Source: Zygnema circumcarinatum (lineage: Eukaryota; Streptophyta; Zygnematophyceae; Zygnematales; Zygnemataceae). Taken from it: a stretch of DNA of 64,000 nt. The stretch spans positions 1 through 64,000 of the forward strand of contig CM074814.1 in NCBI GenBank assembly GCA_037447605.1, read 5' to 3'. Under the pieces are notes generated by a model. That model was not told the DNA's origin. It ran no database searches and was given only the letters and a program-made list of their open reading frames with translations. Both the position numbers and the translations under genes were made by a program. Below are positions 42,408-58,134 of the stretch, piece after piece. Position 1 is the first letter of the stretch, and every line of letters starts with the position of its first letter.

Positions 42408-45382
42408 ATGGCCGCCCCGGGGACTGTCTGCTCGCGCCACCTGACGCGCGACATCGCATGGTGGGGTTCCTCTGCCCAAGGGCCGGAGCCTGTAAGAGGC
42501 GCCTCGTCCAAGCCCGGAGCTCGGGGCGAGCAAGTGCACTGCTCTCCAGGACGCTTTCGCCGCAGTGCGAGGCGCAGACCGGCGCAGCAGTCTGCCTGGC
42601 TGGGAGGGGCAGGTCGCAGCGCTCTCCAGGGGCTTCATGAGCGATGCACGCCGCGCAGCAGGGCCGAGCGCAGTTGCGGAAGCTCCTTGCCAGCCGTATC
42701 TGCTACGGCAACACCATGGCAGAGGGAGTCGGCCGTTCCTTTGTCAGAGCCCGCGCAAAAAGATGAAGACGATGCTTCGCGGGAGGATGGAAGCGAGAAG
42801 TTTGTGTGGGAGGAGCACTGGTACCCGGTGGCGCTTTTGGAGGACCTTCCTGTGGACAAGCCGGTGCCCTTCCAGCTGCTGGGCATCGATCTCGTGCTCT
42901 GGCGAGATCCGGAGGGCCGCTGGAGGGCCTTCAAAGACTTGTGTCCGCATCGACTAGCTCCCCTTTCTGTACGTGGCACCGCATTTCTCTAACCTCCCAA
43001 AGAAGCCAAGATAGCATTCAACCTGCAGCCACTTGTTTTAGGGCTTCATCTGTTCACTCCTCGTGGGCTTGACTCCCGAGGAAGTCATGGGGGCACACAT
43101 TATTCTTATGACAGCGGCACACTTTGATCCTGCCGAAGACAGGTTTAGTTCAGTAGCGCCTGAATAACTCGGAATTGGGCGGGAGCACCACAGGAGGGGC
43201 GTTTGGACGCGCAGGGCCTCCTGCAGTGCTCTTACCACGGGTGGTCGTTCCGCGGCGACGGCGGGTGTGCGCGCATTCCGCAGGCGGCGGGGGAGGGCGC
43301 GGAGGCGCGCGCCGCGCAGTCTCCGCGCGCGTGCGCGGTCGCGTACCCCGCCCGCGCCGCGCAGGGGCTGCTCTTCGTCTGGCCGGACCCCTACGGCTGG
43401 GAGCAGGCCGCGGCCGCGGACCCGCCCCGGTCAGGCCTGCCTCCTCTTGCTGGCCGCGGGACAGGGGATAGGAGGGGTTTTAGCTTCAGGTTTAGGGGGG
43501 GGAAGGGAGGGAAAATTGCTTTTATTCGCAATTCATTTCGCGTCGCCTGCACCGCTGTACTATCCACTTTGCTTAGGGCTCCAACCGTTCCGCAGAGGTG
43601 TTTCATGGCAAGTGAGGACTTGAAGCCCTTTGGAATTGGGTCGAGTGCTGCCCCGGCCTGTCTGGGTGCGTGTGAAGAACAGTCAATTTGACGTGGATAG
43701 TATGTTGGGTTGCTTTTGGGACATCCCCCACAGGCTGCCTGATGTGTTCGACGACCCGTCCTATGCAACTGTGACTATTCAGCGAGACTTGTTCTACGGG
43801 TACGACACTCTCATGGAGAATGTGGCTGATCCGTCCCACATCGATTTTGCACATCATAAGGTAAGGCGACATTTTCTCTTCGTCTCTACTATTTTTTTTG
43901 CTTCCAATTCTAAATGCTAAGTCAATTCTGTCATTCCTGGTATGTCGTGTAAAGACGCACTTTGCAATAGTCATAGAAGCTGAGTCTGTGCTTTCACCTG
44001 TGCCAAGGATCAAACGTGGTTAGTTTGGTGTGAGAGACTGCTTCAATCAGAAGGTGCAGGTTGGAATGTCGAATTGAGTGGGGCGTGTGACGCCACGTGC
44101 CGGCTGCAGGTGACGGGGCGGCGGGACCGGGCCCGGCCCCTTCCCTTCCAGGTGGAGCAGAGCGGCCCCTCCGGCTTTGCGGGCGCGGCGGAGGGGAACC
44201 CGCGCATCGTGTCGACCTTCCAGGCGCCCACCTACATGGAGAACAAGTACGCCCGCCCCCCCCCCCCTTGCCTGCCTGTCTGTCTGCCCGCCCGCCGCGC
44301 CCGGGGGGGGGGGGGGGNNNNNNNNNNGGGGGGGGGGGGGGGCGCCGCTTGAAGCAGTTCTGCTGATCTCAGTGTCCCCGCTCGCGCTCTTGTGCAGACT
44401 GGAGCTGAAAGTGCCGCTGCCCCTGCTGGGAGAGCAGAACTGGGAGATATGGATCTGCTCCTTCAACGTGCCGATGGCTCCTGGAAAGACGCGGTCCATT
44501 GTCTGCAGGTGCGTGCTGCCGCATGCATCTGCGTGCCGGCTGCTGCGCTGGCCAGCGCGCCGTGCTCACTCTCACGAGCCGTGTCTCCCTCGTGTGTGGG
44601 TGTGTGCAGTGCCCGGAATTTTTCAAAGCTGACCGCTCCCGGACCTGCGTGGTGGCAACTGTATCCGAGGTGGCTGGAGCACCTGACCTCCAACAAGGTG
44701 TATGACGGCGATATGATCGTCCTGCAGGGCCAGGAGAAAGCCTTCTATCGAGGCGCGGGGGCGGACCATTCCGTTTCTGCCAACAACTACAGCAAGCTGA
44801 CCTACACGCCCACAGCGGCGGACCGCTTCGTGCTTGCGTTCCGCAACTGGCTGCGGCGCTACGGCGGCGGGGAGCCTTCCTGGGCCGCCGGGACCAAGCA
44901 GCAGGCGGGGCCGCTCCCCTCGACTGTCCTTTCTAAGCGGGAGGTCAGCGCTGCACTGCCCGTCCGCCCGTCCGCCCGTCCGTCCGTGCTTGCTTGCTTG
45001 CCGGCGCGGCGCGGCGAGAGTAAGCAGAGAGACGAGAGGGAGGGAGGGAGGGAGAGAGTGCGGGTCACCTCTGAGCAGTGGGCGGGCGGGGCGGGGTGTG
45101 GCGGCGCAGATGCTGGACCGGCTCTCGCAGCACACGGCGGTGTGCGCGGCGTGCCGCGGCGCGCTGGCGGGCGTGCGGAGGGCCGCGGCGGCGCTGGCGG
45201 GCGCGGCGGTGCTCCTGCTCGCGGCCGCGCCGCTCCTCGGGGGGGGGGCGCCGCTGCTGCTGCACAGGGCGCTGCTGGCGGGGGCGGCGCTGGCCATGGC
45301 GGGGGCGGCGGCGTGGCTCAAGTTCCGGCTCGAGCCGCAGTTCATCTTCGTCGACTACGTGCACTCCGACATCCCCGACTGA
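42408..45382 (+). CDS. Rieske oxygenase of the PaO/PTC52/TIC55 family (ACD1-like)
   Basis: Chloroplast membrane Rieske mononuclear-iron oxygenase; the family includes pheophorbide a oxygenase, PTC52 and TIC55, which act on chlorophyll-pathway tetrapyrroles. Seven exons in phase: 42408-42968, 43194-43429, 43734-43860, 44110-44246, 44398-44508, 44610-44943, 45110-45382; 592 residues. After a transit peptide, the Rieske ligands are C179-P-H181 (CPHRLAPLS) and C199-S-Y-H202 (QCSYHGWSF). The mononuclear iron motif is N295-D298-H301-H306 (ENVADPSHIDFAHH). A CxxC (VCAAC, about 514-517) and two hydrophobic segments end the protein, as in PaO and TIC55. DVFDDPSYATV and FYGYDTLMENVADP resemble PTC52 more than PaO, so I call the subfamily PTC52/ACD1-like with moderate confidence. 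A 10-N assembly gap sits in intron 4. Confidence 0.92.
44318..44327. other. Assembly gap (10 N) flanked by poly-G
   Basis: Ten Ns lie between G-runs (about 44303-44317 and 44328-44342) in intron 4 of the Rieske oxygenase gene. The gap length is nominal and does not touch coding sequence. Confidence 0.99.
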
Positions 45383-46408
45383 CTCACTCACTCACTCGCG
45401 AGGGGGGAGGGCACTGTACATACTGCTCCTGCTGCTGCTGCTGCCGCTGGCGTGTACATACACACATAGCTCACACGCACGCGCGCGAGAGAAGTAACGC
45501 CGGGCCGTGCGGGATGCAAGTCCGCGCACCTACGGGTCGGCCATTTGGGGCCGTGTTCGCTCGCGTGCAATAAGTAAGAGTGCCTATTAGTAGGTTTTGA
45601 GTGCGGGGCGCGGCTCGGAGGGGCCATATTGTGGCCGCCTCACAAGTAGGGTAGCGTAGGGTAGGGTGCAGACGAGGCGTAGGCCGAGGCTTTTGTGCGT
45701 GGCGGACCTAGACCATCATTGTGTAGGTGTAGCCGCTCTCGTGTATTTTTGATTTTTTTCAGCACTCTGTTGCAGCGGCATGCACATGCGGGGGGTGTGG
45801 TGTGGTGTGCTGCGGTCTGGTCGTGTTGGAAATAGACGAGTTCGACGGACCAGACGCATGACACGCGTGCTGTGCAACCACAGTCCGGAAGAATGCAGAG
45901 AACAGCCAGAGACATGCATGCAAATGCACACGAGTGTCGCAAACAAACCAAACGAAAACCACAACCCAACGCTGCGGCCACCTCCCGCCCCGCCTCGCCC
46001 TGCACGCGAGTCAAGCAAGCAGCGGTTCCATCCCCTTCGACCTCGGGCCGCCCGCCCCTCGCTCGCCGTCGTCCGTACGCTCGCACGCGCGGTCCGCGGG
46101 CTCTCGCCCTCCCTCCCTCCCTCCCGCGCGTGACGCGTGTCACGCTGCGCGCGCCGCTCGCCGCATTCCACCTGCGCCGTCCGATGCCGCCCCGCCCCGC
46201 CGCGGCCCGGGACGCGCCGAGATGCGCCGTCAGGCCCTGAACCCTCCCGCCCGGCCTCTCCCCCCCTCGCCCGCGCCGCCTCCGCAGGCAGGCAGGCAGG
46301 CAGCGAGCGTAGCTCTGCTACTAGTCGCTTGGACTCGCGCCTTTGCTCAGTCCTAGTCTTCCATCCTCTCCTCTCCTCTCCTCTCCTCTCTGCGACGCGC
46401 CCGCTCTG
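45383..46408. other. Intergenic, no gene seen
   Basis: Includes the 3' region of the oxygenase gene and the upstream region of the DAP decarboxylase gene. A CTCTC pentamer tract (46365-46390) lies 18 bases before the ATG at 46409, much like the CAS leader. Long frames on the minus strand (45.6-46.8 kb) follow GC skew and are rejected. Confidence 0.5.
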
Positions 46409-50567
<4,159 letters not shown>

Positions 50568-51220
50568 TAGTCAGACCATCTTCATGATGTAAAGTGCCAA
50601 ACATGGCTCAAACTTTTATAAAAATCTGTTATACTTACACCATAAAGCTTTACTTGCCCCCCGCAGCTTTGCTGAGTGCGGGATGAATGCACTGCGCAAG
50701 TGCTTGCCACAGTGGGGTCCATTGCCCCCTTTGCAGAGGCTGCTAGAGACCTCTGTCCTCATGTATTCATATACTGAATAAAGCTCTGCCGTCCGCAAGT
50801 GGGTTCAATTAAACTTGTCAGCTGCATTTGAGAAGATGACGCCACTTGATTAAGCCGTTTCAGACTTGAATCTGATGAACAAATAGATGAGGAATATTGC
50901 GAACGTAAATATATGCCATTGCGAACGTTTTTAGCATCCTTTACATGGCAAAAAAACAGGGCATTATGAATAATGCTCCTTCCTCATAGCAAACCGCTGA
51001 TCCTCAAGATTGTCGTCATTAACCAATCACTTGCTGACTAGCACGCAAAGTCACATATGTCTCCAAGCCTTCTTTTCCCGAGGTACAAGTCGGCAGGTCC
51101 ACATTCGATACAAAGCGAATATGTACAAAATAATAGCTGTACATGTACCACTGCCTCCTACCCTTCCAACCTCGAAAGTGCTTCGCATGAACATTGCGCA
51201 CAGCACGGCAATGTGCTCCG
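50568..51220. other. Intergenic, convergent 3' ends
   Basis: 3' regions of the DAP decarboxylase gene (+) and the F-box/RCC1 gene (-). No gene or repeat of note. Confidence 0.55.
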
Positions 51221-54031
51221 TCAGAAGCGCGGGTTCCAGTACGAGCGATGGCCGGGATGCCCTCCCCATCCTCGCAGTGACACAGGGGGGGGACGAGAGG
51301 CGGAGCTGCTGCACTGGACCTCGGCCTCGCCCGCCCTGTCAGATTCGGCCGGCTCCATACAGCTCTCATCCTCATCCTCATCCTCTGGACCGCGGGAGAT
51401 GGGGATTGGCACATGCGTTGGCAATATCGCATGCATGCTTTCAGTGTCAGGCTTGAACCCCAACTGCCCTCGTTCTCCTGATCCGTACGCCAAGACCTGC
51501 AGGATCACAAAAAGAATGAAATAATTAAACTGCGGACTACGACCTTGTGGGGCGAATAGAGAGAGGAGATGCGTCGCTGCGTGTACCTCCCCCAGATCAG
51601 TTAAGACCAGAGTGTGCCCTGTGCCCATGGCCGCCTGCACTATGCGATAGCTCGATAACTCGAGGGCTCGCTTCGCTGCCCAGCCGAATGTGTACATGTG
51701 CCCTGTGTCGCTGATTGCGAAGGTGCGCTTGCTGGCAGCTCCCACCTGCATAGCCACTCGGGTGAGTTTGGGAGAATGAACTGGAATTCTATAGAGCAAG
51801 GAGCACAGCCACCTTCAAACGTTTGCTTTCAGTGCGCAACAATGCATTTGTTCCGCGGATGGCTCCCTGAGTACATCATCTGCAAGGAGGCATGGATACC
51901 GTTCAGAAAACCGGTTCGAGTGGCAGTGCACCTGCACAATGCGCGCTTTGTCGAGACCCTTCACTCGCTGCGGAACCATGGCATCGCCGTAGCCGCCATG
52001 GCCGAGCCTCCCGGAGCAGCCCCACCCCCACGTGTAGACCTCCCCGCAAGCGGTGAGGGCCACTGAGATATCGACTCCGCCTGAAATGGCGATCACATGA
52101 CAGCGCAGCTCTCGCAGGCGCTCCACTCTCTGTGGGCGAGGCTGGTCGTCCCACGTGCCATGACCCAACTTCCCGTTTTTCCCTTCTCCCCAAGTATACA
52201 AGTAGCCGTCTTTTGTTGATGCCAGCATATGATTTATGCCAGCTGCAATTTGGATGACCTGAAAATCGACAAAGACAGACATCTTTAACTATGTTTATAC
52301 GAGTTTAAGCCAAAACTATCCTCTCTCTGCTCCACTCTCCCTGCCTCTCTCCCCCTCTCTCTCTCCCCGTCTTTCTCTCTCCCTGCATTCCTTTCCTATC
52401 CCTTTCCACTCTCTCGTGCTCCATCCCCAAACAATGCAAAACTTAGCCTTTGGCACTTGGTATGCGTGTCAACTGAGTAAATCACATTCACGGTAATCAA
52501 CCACGCCACCCAGCCCACCTGCTTGTCTTCCAAGGCCTGTGCCCGGCGAGGAATGCTTTCATCATGCACAATGCCCTGCCCAAGGCAGCCCTTCCTGTTG
52601 CTGCCAAAGGTGAGAACATCGCCTTCACTCGAAAGAACTGCCGTGAAATCAAACCCAGCAGCTACTTGGACAACCTTGAATTTCACCAATCTCTCAACCA
52701 GCCTTGGAGTATTCACGCTATCCCCAAAAAGTTGTCCAAAGACTTCATCGCCGTGACCACAACAACCTCGTTGATCCATTCCAAAAGTATATACATTTCC
52801 GCCATTTGTACAAAGCACAGTATGCCGGGGTCCAGCTGACACCTGGCGAACTTGCAAACCTCGGAAACTCCCGACTTGCACGGGCCGCCAGACGTTGTGG
52901 CTGTAACCTGTACCTAACCGATAGTCTGCTCCGCAGCCGAATGAGTGCAGGACACCGCTTGGACTAACTACAAGGCTGAAATCGCGGCAGGCGATGACTT
53001 GGCCCCATTTTCGATTTTCTGCTGCGTTCAGCATCTGTAAGACGCAAGCCAGACCAGTCGGCCACAATGAGTAGCATACGTCAACGAAACATGCCAGCAG
53101 TCCGCTTGAGCTGACGCTCAACTGATCTCCTCAAACTTCGGCCCACTCTCTACAATGCACTTGCACCTATGACTTGAGATAAACACTGAGTTTTGGATAT
53201 TGCAACGTGTTCAGCAGGAAGAGTTAACCAATTTTCTTGGTTACATCCGTTAAGGTGGTAAACCAGACACAGGCGAAAGCAGATTGTAAAGGAAGGAGAG
53301 GTAGATGAACATAAATTATACGATTCACCTCCAGATAATGAAGAGTGAGCTTCCACGAGCCTCCACATCGCTGACGTAGCCTCTGTCTGTTGTCTTCCTG
53401 CATGTACAAGATTGGCATTAGTCAACGTCCAGTATTTTTTATGGCTTCATACTTTTCCCCACCTTCTCACTCAAATGGCGGCGAACCATGCCAAGAAAAA
53501 AGCAGGAACAAAGATCAAACTCCAGAGACTGAACGCATTAATCTACCACAGGCATATGATATGCAAACAAGAGACAGAGGGAAACAGAAAGAGCGAGCAA
53601 TGATTTTCCGCGACGTCTTTCTCATTGCCCGTACATTTGTTCTCATATCCTCCATCCCGTCTTTCTAAAATTTATCCTCTAAATATCGTCATATGGTACC
53701 ACAAACATAACTAGCATGTACACATAGAAAGGGCTTGTGAGTTGACAGAAATTCCAAAAAGACTCTGGCACGGGAAAGGACAGTTGCTTACAGAGAGACG
53801 ATTGAACAGAGAGTCCCTGAGGCAGGCTTCCAAGGCTGCCAGCGTAGTGAGCGGCAGCGCCATGGGTAGTTCCCCCACCATCACATCCACTGCCTGCTTG
53901 AACAGCTGGCAGGTCGCCTCACAGACCGCCAGCTGTCTCGCCGAAAGCCCATAGTGCGATAGAAGACGCAGCAGAACCTCGGGAGGAACGTCCAGAAGAG
54001 TGAGCTCCTCTGGAGCATTCAACTTCTCCAT
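51221..54031 (-). CDS. F-box-like / RCC1-repeat protein
   Basis: Six exons in phase: 53792-54031, 53329-53397, 52519-53034, 51932-52258, 51587-51745, 51221-51496; 528 residues. Residues about 8-50 (LTLLDVPPEVLLRLLSHYGL, then CEATCQLFKQAV) look like an F-box. RCC1-type blades follow, with repeats around VIACRDFSLVVSPSGVLHSF, VSAGPRHTVLCTNGGNVYTF, VAAGFDFTAVLSSEGDVLTF, IAAGINHMLASTKDGYLYTW, ISGGVDISVALTACGEVYTW, VGAASKRTFAISDTGHMYTF and the TLVLTDLGEVLAYGSGERGQ blade. The C-terminus is acidic (EDEDEDESCMEP). RCC1 propellers bind chromatin, small GTPases or ubiquitin substrates; with an F-box this suggests an SCF ubiquitin-ligase adaptor, which is inference. A short frame ends just 3 bases upstream of the ATG, in the same frame (next entry). 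Confidence 0.9.
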
Positions 54032-54034
54032 TCT

Positions 54035-54427
54035 TCACAATTCTTGCTCAAAATGTCGGCGATCAGTCTCCTTGTTCTTTACATCATCAACCGCCTCTGT
54101 GGCAATGGAGCGCTCCTCAGGTTCCTATACAGAATTGGGTTTCACAAGGTTCTCTCTCCCATGTCACAACTCGCGCAATAAGTGGAAGAAACTGAAGTCC
54201 GTGAGTTCACTTCTGATATAAGTACGTGCAAAGGCTTGCTGCCCCGAATGTCTCGAAGCGCAGCAGCGTAAGCAGCGGAAACCTCCCTGTTCTCCAGCTG
54301 TGGAAGGGGAAGGAAGGCCCCTTAGTGCAGCGCAGTGGGCCCTCCCTCCCTGCGACCCGCCCCTCGCCAGCGCTCAGCGCTCCCCCACCGCCGCGGTCGC
54401 CCTCCCTTGCTGATAGCGCACGCTCAT
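54035..54427 (-). CDS. Candidate tiny ORF directly upstream of the F-box/RCC1 gene
   Basis: Two well-bounded exon-like pieces lie on the minus strand: 54226-54297 (LENREVSAAYAAALRDIRGS) after a CCACAG acceptor and before a GTACTT donor, and 54035-54124 (EPEERSIATEAVDDVKNKET...HFEQEL, stop) after TATAG. They join in phase. A first exon at 54422-54427 (ATGAGC before GTGCGC) would give a 55-residue protein, but that start is speculative. The stop TGA (54035-54037) is followed by AGA and then the ATG of the F-box/RCC1 frame, so the two lie on one transcript unless the promoter is inside this region. It may be a real small protein, a regulatory upstream ORF, or a mis-spliced 5' leader. I do not recognise the sequence. 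Confidence 0.4.
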
Positions 54428-55738
54428 CGCCTCGCTGCCATTTGTGCTCGTGCTCGTTCTCGTTTCCAAGCTTGGCCGCGTCTTCCCCTCTTTGCTCGGT
54501 CTCTTGTCTCTTGCCTCGTCTTCTGTACTTTATGTACTTTTTCTTTTTCTTTCTGTGGCCCTTTCGGATTTTGCATCGAGAGTATTCGAATGCAGTCAGG
54601 TCCTCGTCCTACCGATGCTGATCGAATGAAAACGCTCCCACTATACAACGCAACTCGAGTACAGTCTGAAGGCCAAGACTCACTCATTCCAGCACCGAGG
54701 GTCAACACAAGGCCAACATCGGTTGCACCTGCCGACGAGAAGATCACAGACTGACTCGCAAGATGTCTGGGGATTAGCTCGGCCTGCAGGGAATGTTTTC
54801 TCTTGGGTTTCGACGATGGTCCTCTGACTCGATCTATTTTTCGTCCCCGGGCGAATTTATAAGTCAAGTTGTTTGAATATCGAGATGTTATTATAGGCAG
54901 AAGACCATTGGGCAGGTCCTACTGTACTCCAGAGCTGTTCAAATGCCGTCCAAGAAATACATTGGTGACTTGTCATCTGGACCAATCCAATCTCCCTCGA
55001 GGGGCTCCGAAGTTTGTTCGTGCCCCTGTGATGCTCGCCGCTGCACAAAACCCTGCTACCTTTACATCCGCGATTCACACGGACCCGCGAGGCAAGAGGC
55101 ACATGCGCGCAACATCATGGCCCAAACAGCTCCGTACGAGCAGTTCTGAATTAGCACTCAAGCTCCCATTCACTCAACACACTCAAGGAGGCCAATCTGA
55201 GCAGAAGCGTGCCATGGCCTGCTTGCAATCTGTGCAGCACGCGTCCCGCAGTCATCCTCCGTACAGTCGATTTACTCCACCATGACAGTAAGGGTCGAAC
55301 AAATCTCTGAGAGAATTTATGGACTGACAAGTGAAAGAGCCAGGTAGCCAAAGTTCCCGCGGTAGCGAAACCGTGACCACAAGCGCAAATATAATACACA
55401 TTCTGAAGGCCGAACAATCTCCCGCGCGGCCCTTGCGTCCGCTGCCTGGCAAGGGGCAACAAGCGCCACGCGGGCATTCCGCTCTGTACGGGAGTCGACA
55501 CGTGCGTTTCGCTAGCATCGTGTTCAACCCCCCCAGTGCTCGATGTCCGACTCCGACCTGAAAACCCTAAAAATTCTAACCATGCTTACGACCTATTTTG
55601 GTAAACCTGTGTCTAACCAATGAGAGAAACGATCACAAAGCCGAAGTGAAGAAGGAAGCATTGTGGCTCGAAGACAAATCCAATGTACATGGGCCGCCCC
55701 TTCAGGTGCAAGCCAGAAGAAATGTTGCCCAGTGCGAC
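54428..55738. other. Intergenic, no gene seen
   Basis: Upstream region of the F-box/RCC1 gene and 3' region of the BTB gene. Short frames on both strands without recognisable content. AAACCCTAAAAATTC lies near 55562. Confidence 0.5.
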
Positions 55739-58134
55739 CTAGTTGAGGCGCCGCCGCTTGTTCCCAAGAATTGCAGCTTTTGTAATCTCCAGCAGCAGGT
55801 GAGGAGACTTCTCCAGCTCTTCTCCCAGACTTGGTTTAGTATCAAAATTGTCGAGGATAAACTGTTTGCAGACGTCCTTTAGAACAGGCGCACCATACAT
55901 GTCCGCGGTATTCAGAAGAAAACAAACATTTCTCTCACGTACCTGCAACACAGTGCATAGTTACAGTATGTAAAACGCTAGAAAAATAGCATAACTTCAC
56001 AGAGACCGCAGTTACTACAAATACGGGTCATAATGTCAATAGAGAAAACGCTTTACTTCTGAGCTCACACCTTCCCACAAAATTGTACAACAACAGAGTG
56101 CTGTCACAGCTTCCTGAATGGATTTTCTTCTCGATGGCTTCTTCCATGACTTCTTGAAATAGTTCTTCAACGACTTGCGCTCGCTGGAAAACCCAGTGAT
56201 GTAACGATATTGTGATTACTATTTTTAGTCTTTACCTTTCAGGATTTAGGTTTCCAACATATTGCCGTCGAAAAGATCAGGTATGTTCGAGACTGAATCA
56301 TAACACCCATTTCACGAATCAGACGACTGCCAAACTGATTATGCCGACCAGTGAACCACTTTCAATTTTCATAACCAAAACGACTTACTCTGCCCAGAAG
56401 AGCCACCTCACATTCCCGCTTTAGAGAAGGGAGCATATACTCCTCAGCAAGCATCAAGAGCGCAGCTGCCTCTTCTGCCTCTTCCGGCATTTCGACCTAT
56501 TAACACACAACGTCAACCACTCCGTCAAGCCAGCCAGCAACAGAAATAAATAAGAATCCAACGCAATTTTTGCTGCCAACCTAATGTGGGCCAATGAAGT
56601 GCGCACTGTTTGTGTCAACCCATTGGAGGCCTAGGCTGCGGAGCAGAAGCCAAACATCAACGAAAATAGTAACATCAAATTAGGCCCTGATCATCAATTT
56701 ATGCAGAAGCTACACTCCTGCAAACGACACCCTGACAAAAGGTACGCACTTAGGAGTGTTCAGCACAGACAAAGCCCTCCTGTTGGTTGTTTCGGATCAG
56801 AAAATCGCCAAGTCGAGATACTCAATGCACGCAAGAGCAGTTTCCAATTGAAACATAGCATGGAAGACATACTTCGTCCGTGTATAAGTAGCGCAGTAGA
56901 ATTCGCATCAGCTGTGGTTGATGATCAGGCAGCGAAACTTCCTGTTGACGGCCCTCGGCAAAATTCACCGAGAACATTCCGCGAAACTTTTCACTTCTGG
57001 CACACAAGATTGCCTGCACCCAACCATACCGTCTGCTTTACCATTTACTGAGACTTGTACGAGGGAGGGAGGGAGGGAGGGAGGGAGAGTGAAAGAAAAC
57101 GGCTTGTGCCTGACAACATTACGATGCATCGAATATTTGAGTATAAAAAAAAACTGACCAGTAATTCAATACAAAGGGTTGGACAGAACAAACCTTTACT
57201 GCAGGAATCCGCATTTTTTCCCTCCCAACCAGTAGGACAACATCTGCAAACTCAGTGCGATTCAAAAGGTTGGTGAAATCGGCCACCCTGCAGCCGACGT
57301 CCAAAAAACCATTCGGTGCGTTAAAGACATTCAGACCAAGCGTGAAGTTGCACAATTCCAAATACGGTTGACTTCCGCAAAAAGTAGAATATATCCTGCT
57401 TCAAACATGGTTCAGCAAAATGAGATGTCTCAATTCACCTTGAAGAGGGAAACTTTGAAACACGATTGAGAAACGAAGGCTCATGCTTGACAAGGATAAC
57501 GTCCTGATCAATCATGAATAAATCGCTTGCAGAATGCGCATCACCGACTGTCATACCACCGAATGTGAACACAAGTGCGTCTGGTAGCACTCCCACCTGA
57601 TCATCAAAGCCGGAAAGAGACTGTTAGCAGCAGACGTGATGACTGCAAAAACCGCACACTGGATACAGAGAACAGATGATACTCGTTTACCCTGCGAGTG
57701 AACATCATTCATTCCATGGTATTTGTTGAATGACAACAAAAAACGAACATCAAAAGCCAAAAGATACATGAGAAAAGGCCCTGACGAATTCTAGATAGCA
57801 GGCTTACAACCACAGGAATGCACCAAATTGCTGATAAGTTTAGAAAGTCAAAAAGAAAAGGAAGACCACGGTTCAACATTCGACAAAGTGGAGCAACGGA
57901 ATATTAGAAGGAGAATTTGAAAAACAAATGTGACGCCGAGCTTTCCCATGTTTGCGGACTTACCTTTCCTGAAAAGGCACGTTTCAACTTCTTTAGCTTT
58001 GTATTGATGTTGATACGGAACAGCACAGTGGTGTGCTGCTTTGCACGAAGGAGCTTGGCGTCAGCGTCGGCAAAAATATCTTCTTCCGCTTTGACTGTAA
58101 GGCCAATTGCGGCGTTGTTGGCCAAATCCGCCAT
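55739..58134 (-). CDS. BTB/POZ domain protein
   Basis: Seven exons in phase: 57964-58134, 57439-57596, 57194-57395, 56873-57013, 56389-56496, 56079-56183, 55739-55945; 363 residues. A unique N-terminal region of about 150 residues precedes the BTB domain: NRTEFADVVLLVGREKMRIP, AILCARSEKFRGMFSVNFAE, EVSLPDHQPQLMRILLRYLY, TDEVEMPEEAEEAAALLMLA, EEYMLPSLKRECEVALLGR. A BACK-like tail follows (VRERNVCFLLNTADMYGAPV...LKDVCKQFILDNFDTKPSL) ending in AAILGNKRRRLN, which could be a nuclear signal. BTB proteins usually dock substrates to CUL3 ligases; here that is inference. Exon 6 is less secure: its donor was chosen (TTT|GTGGGA) to keep phase, since the stronger AG|GTGTGAG site would break the frame. 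Confidence 0.88.

Noticed and set aside
41740-42638. Long minus frames in the SGR/oxygenase spacer
   Set aside because: They overlap the oxygenase first exon antisense and have Arg/Pro/Ser-rich composition typical of shadow frames.
42408-45382. Assignment as chlorophyllide a oxygenase (CAO)
   Set aside because: The C-terminal CxxC with two membrane spans and the ENVADPSHIDFAHH context fit the PaO/PTC52/TIC55 group, not CAO.
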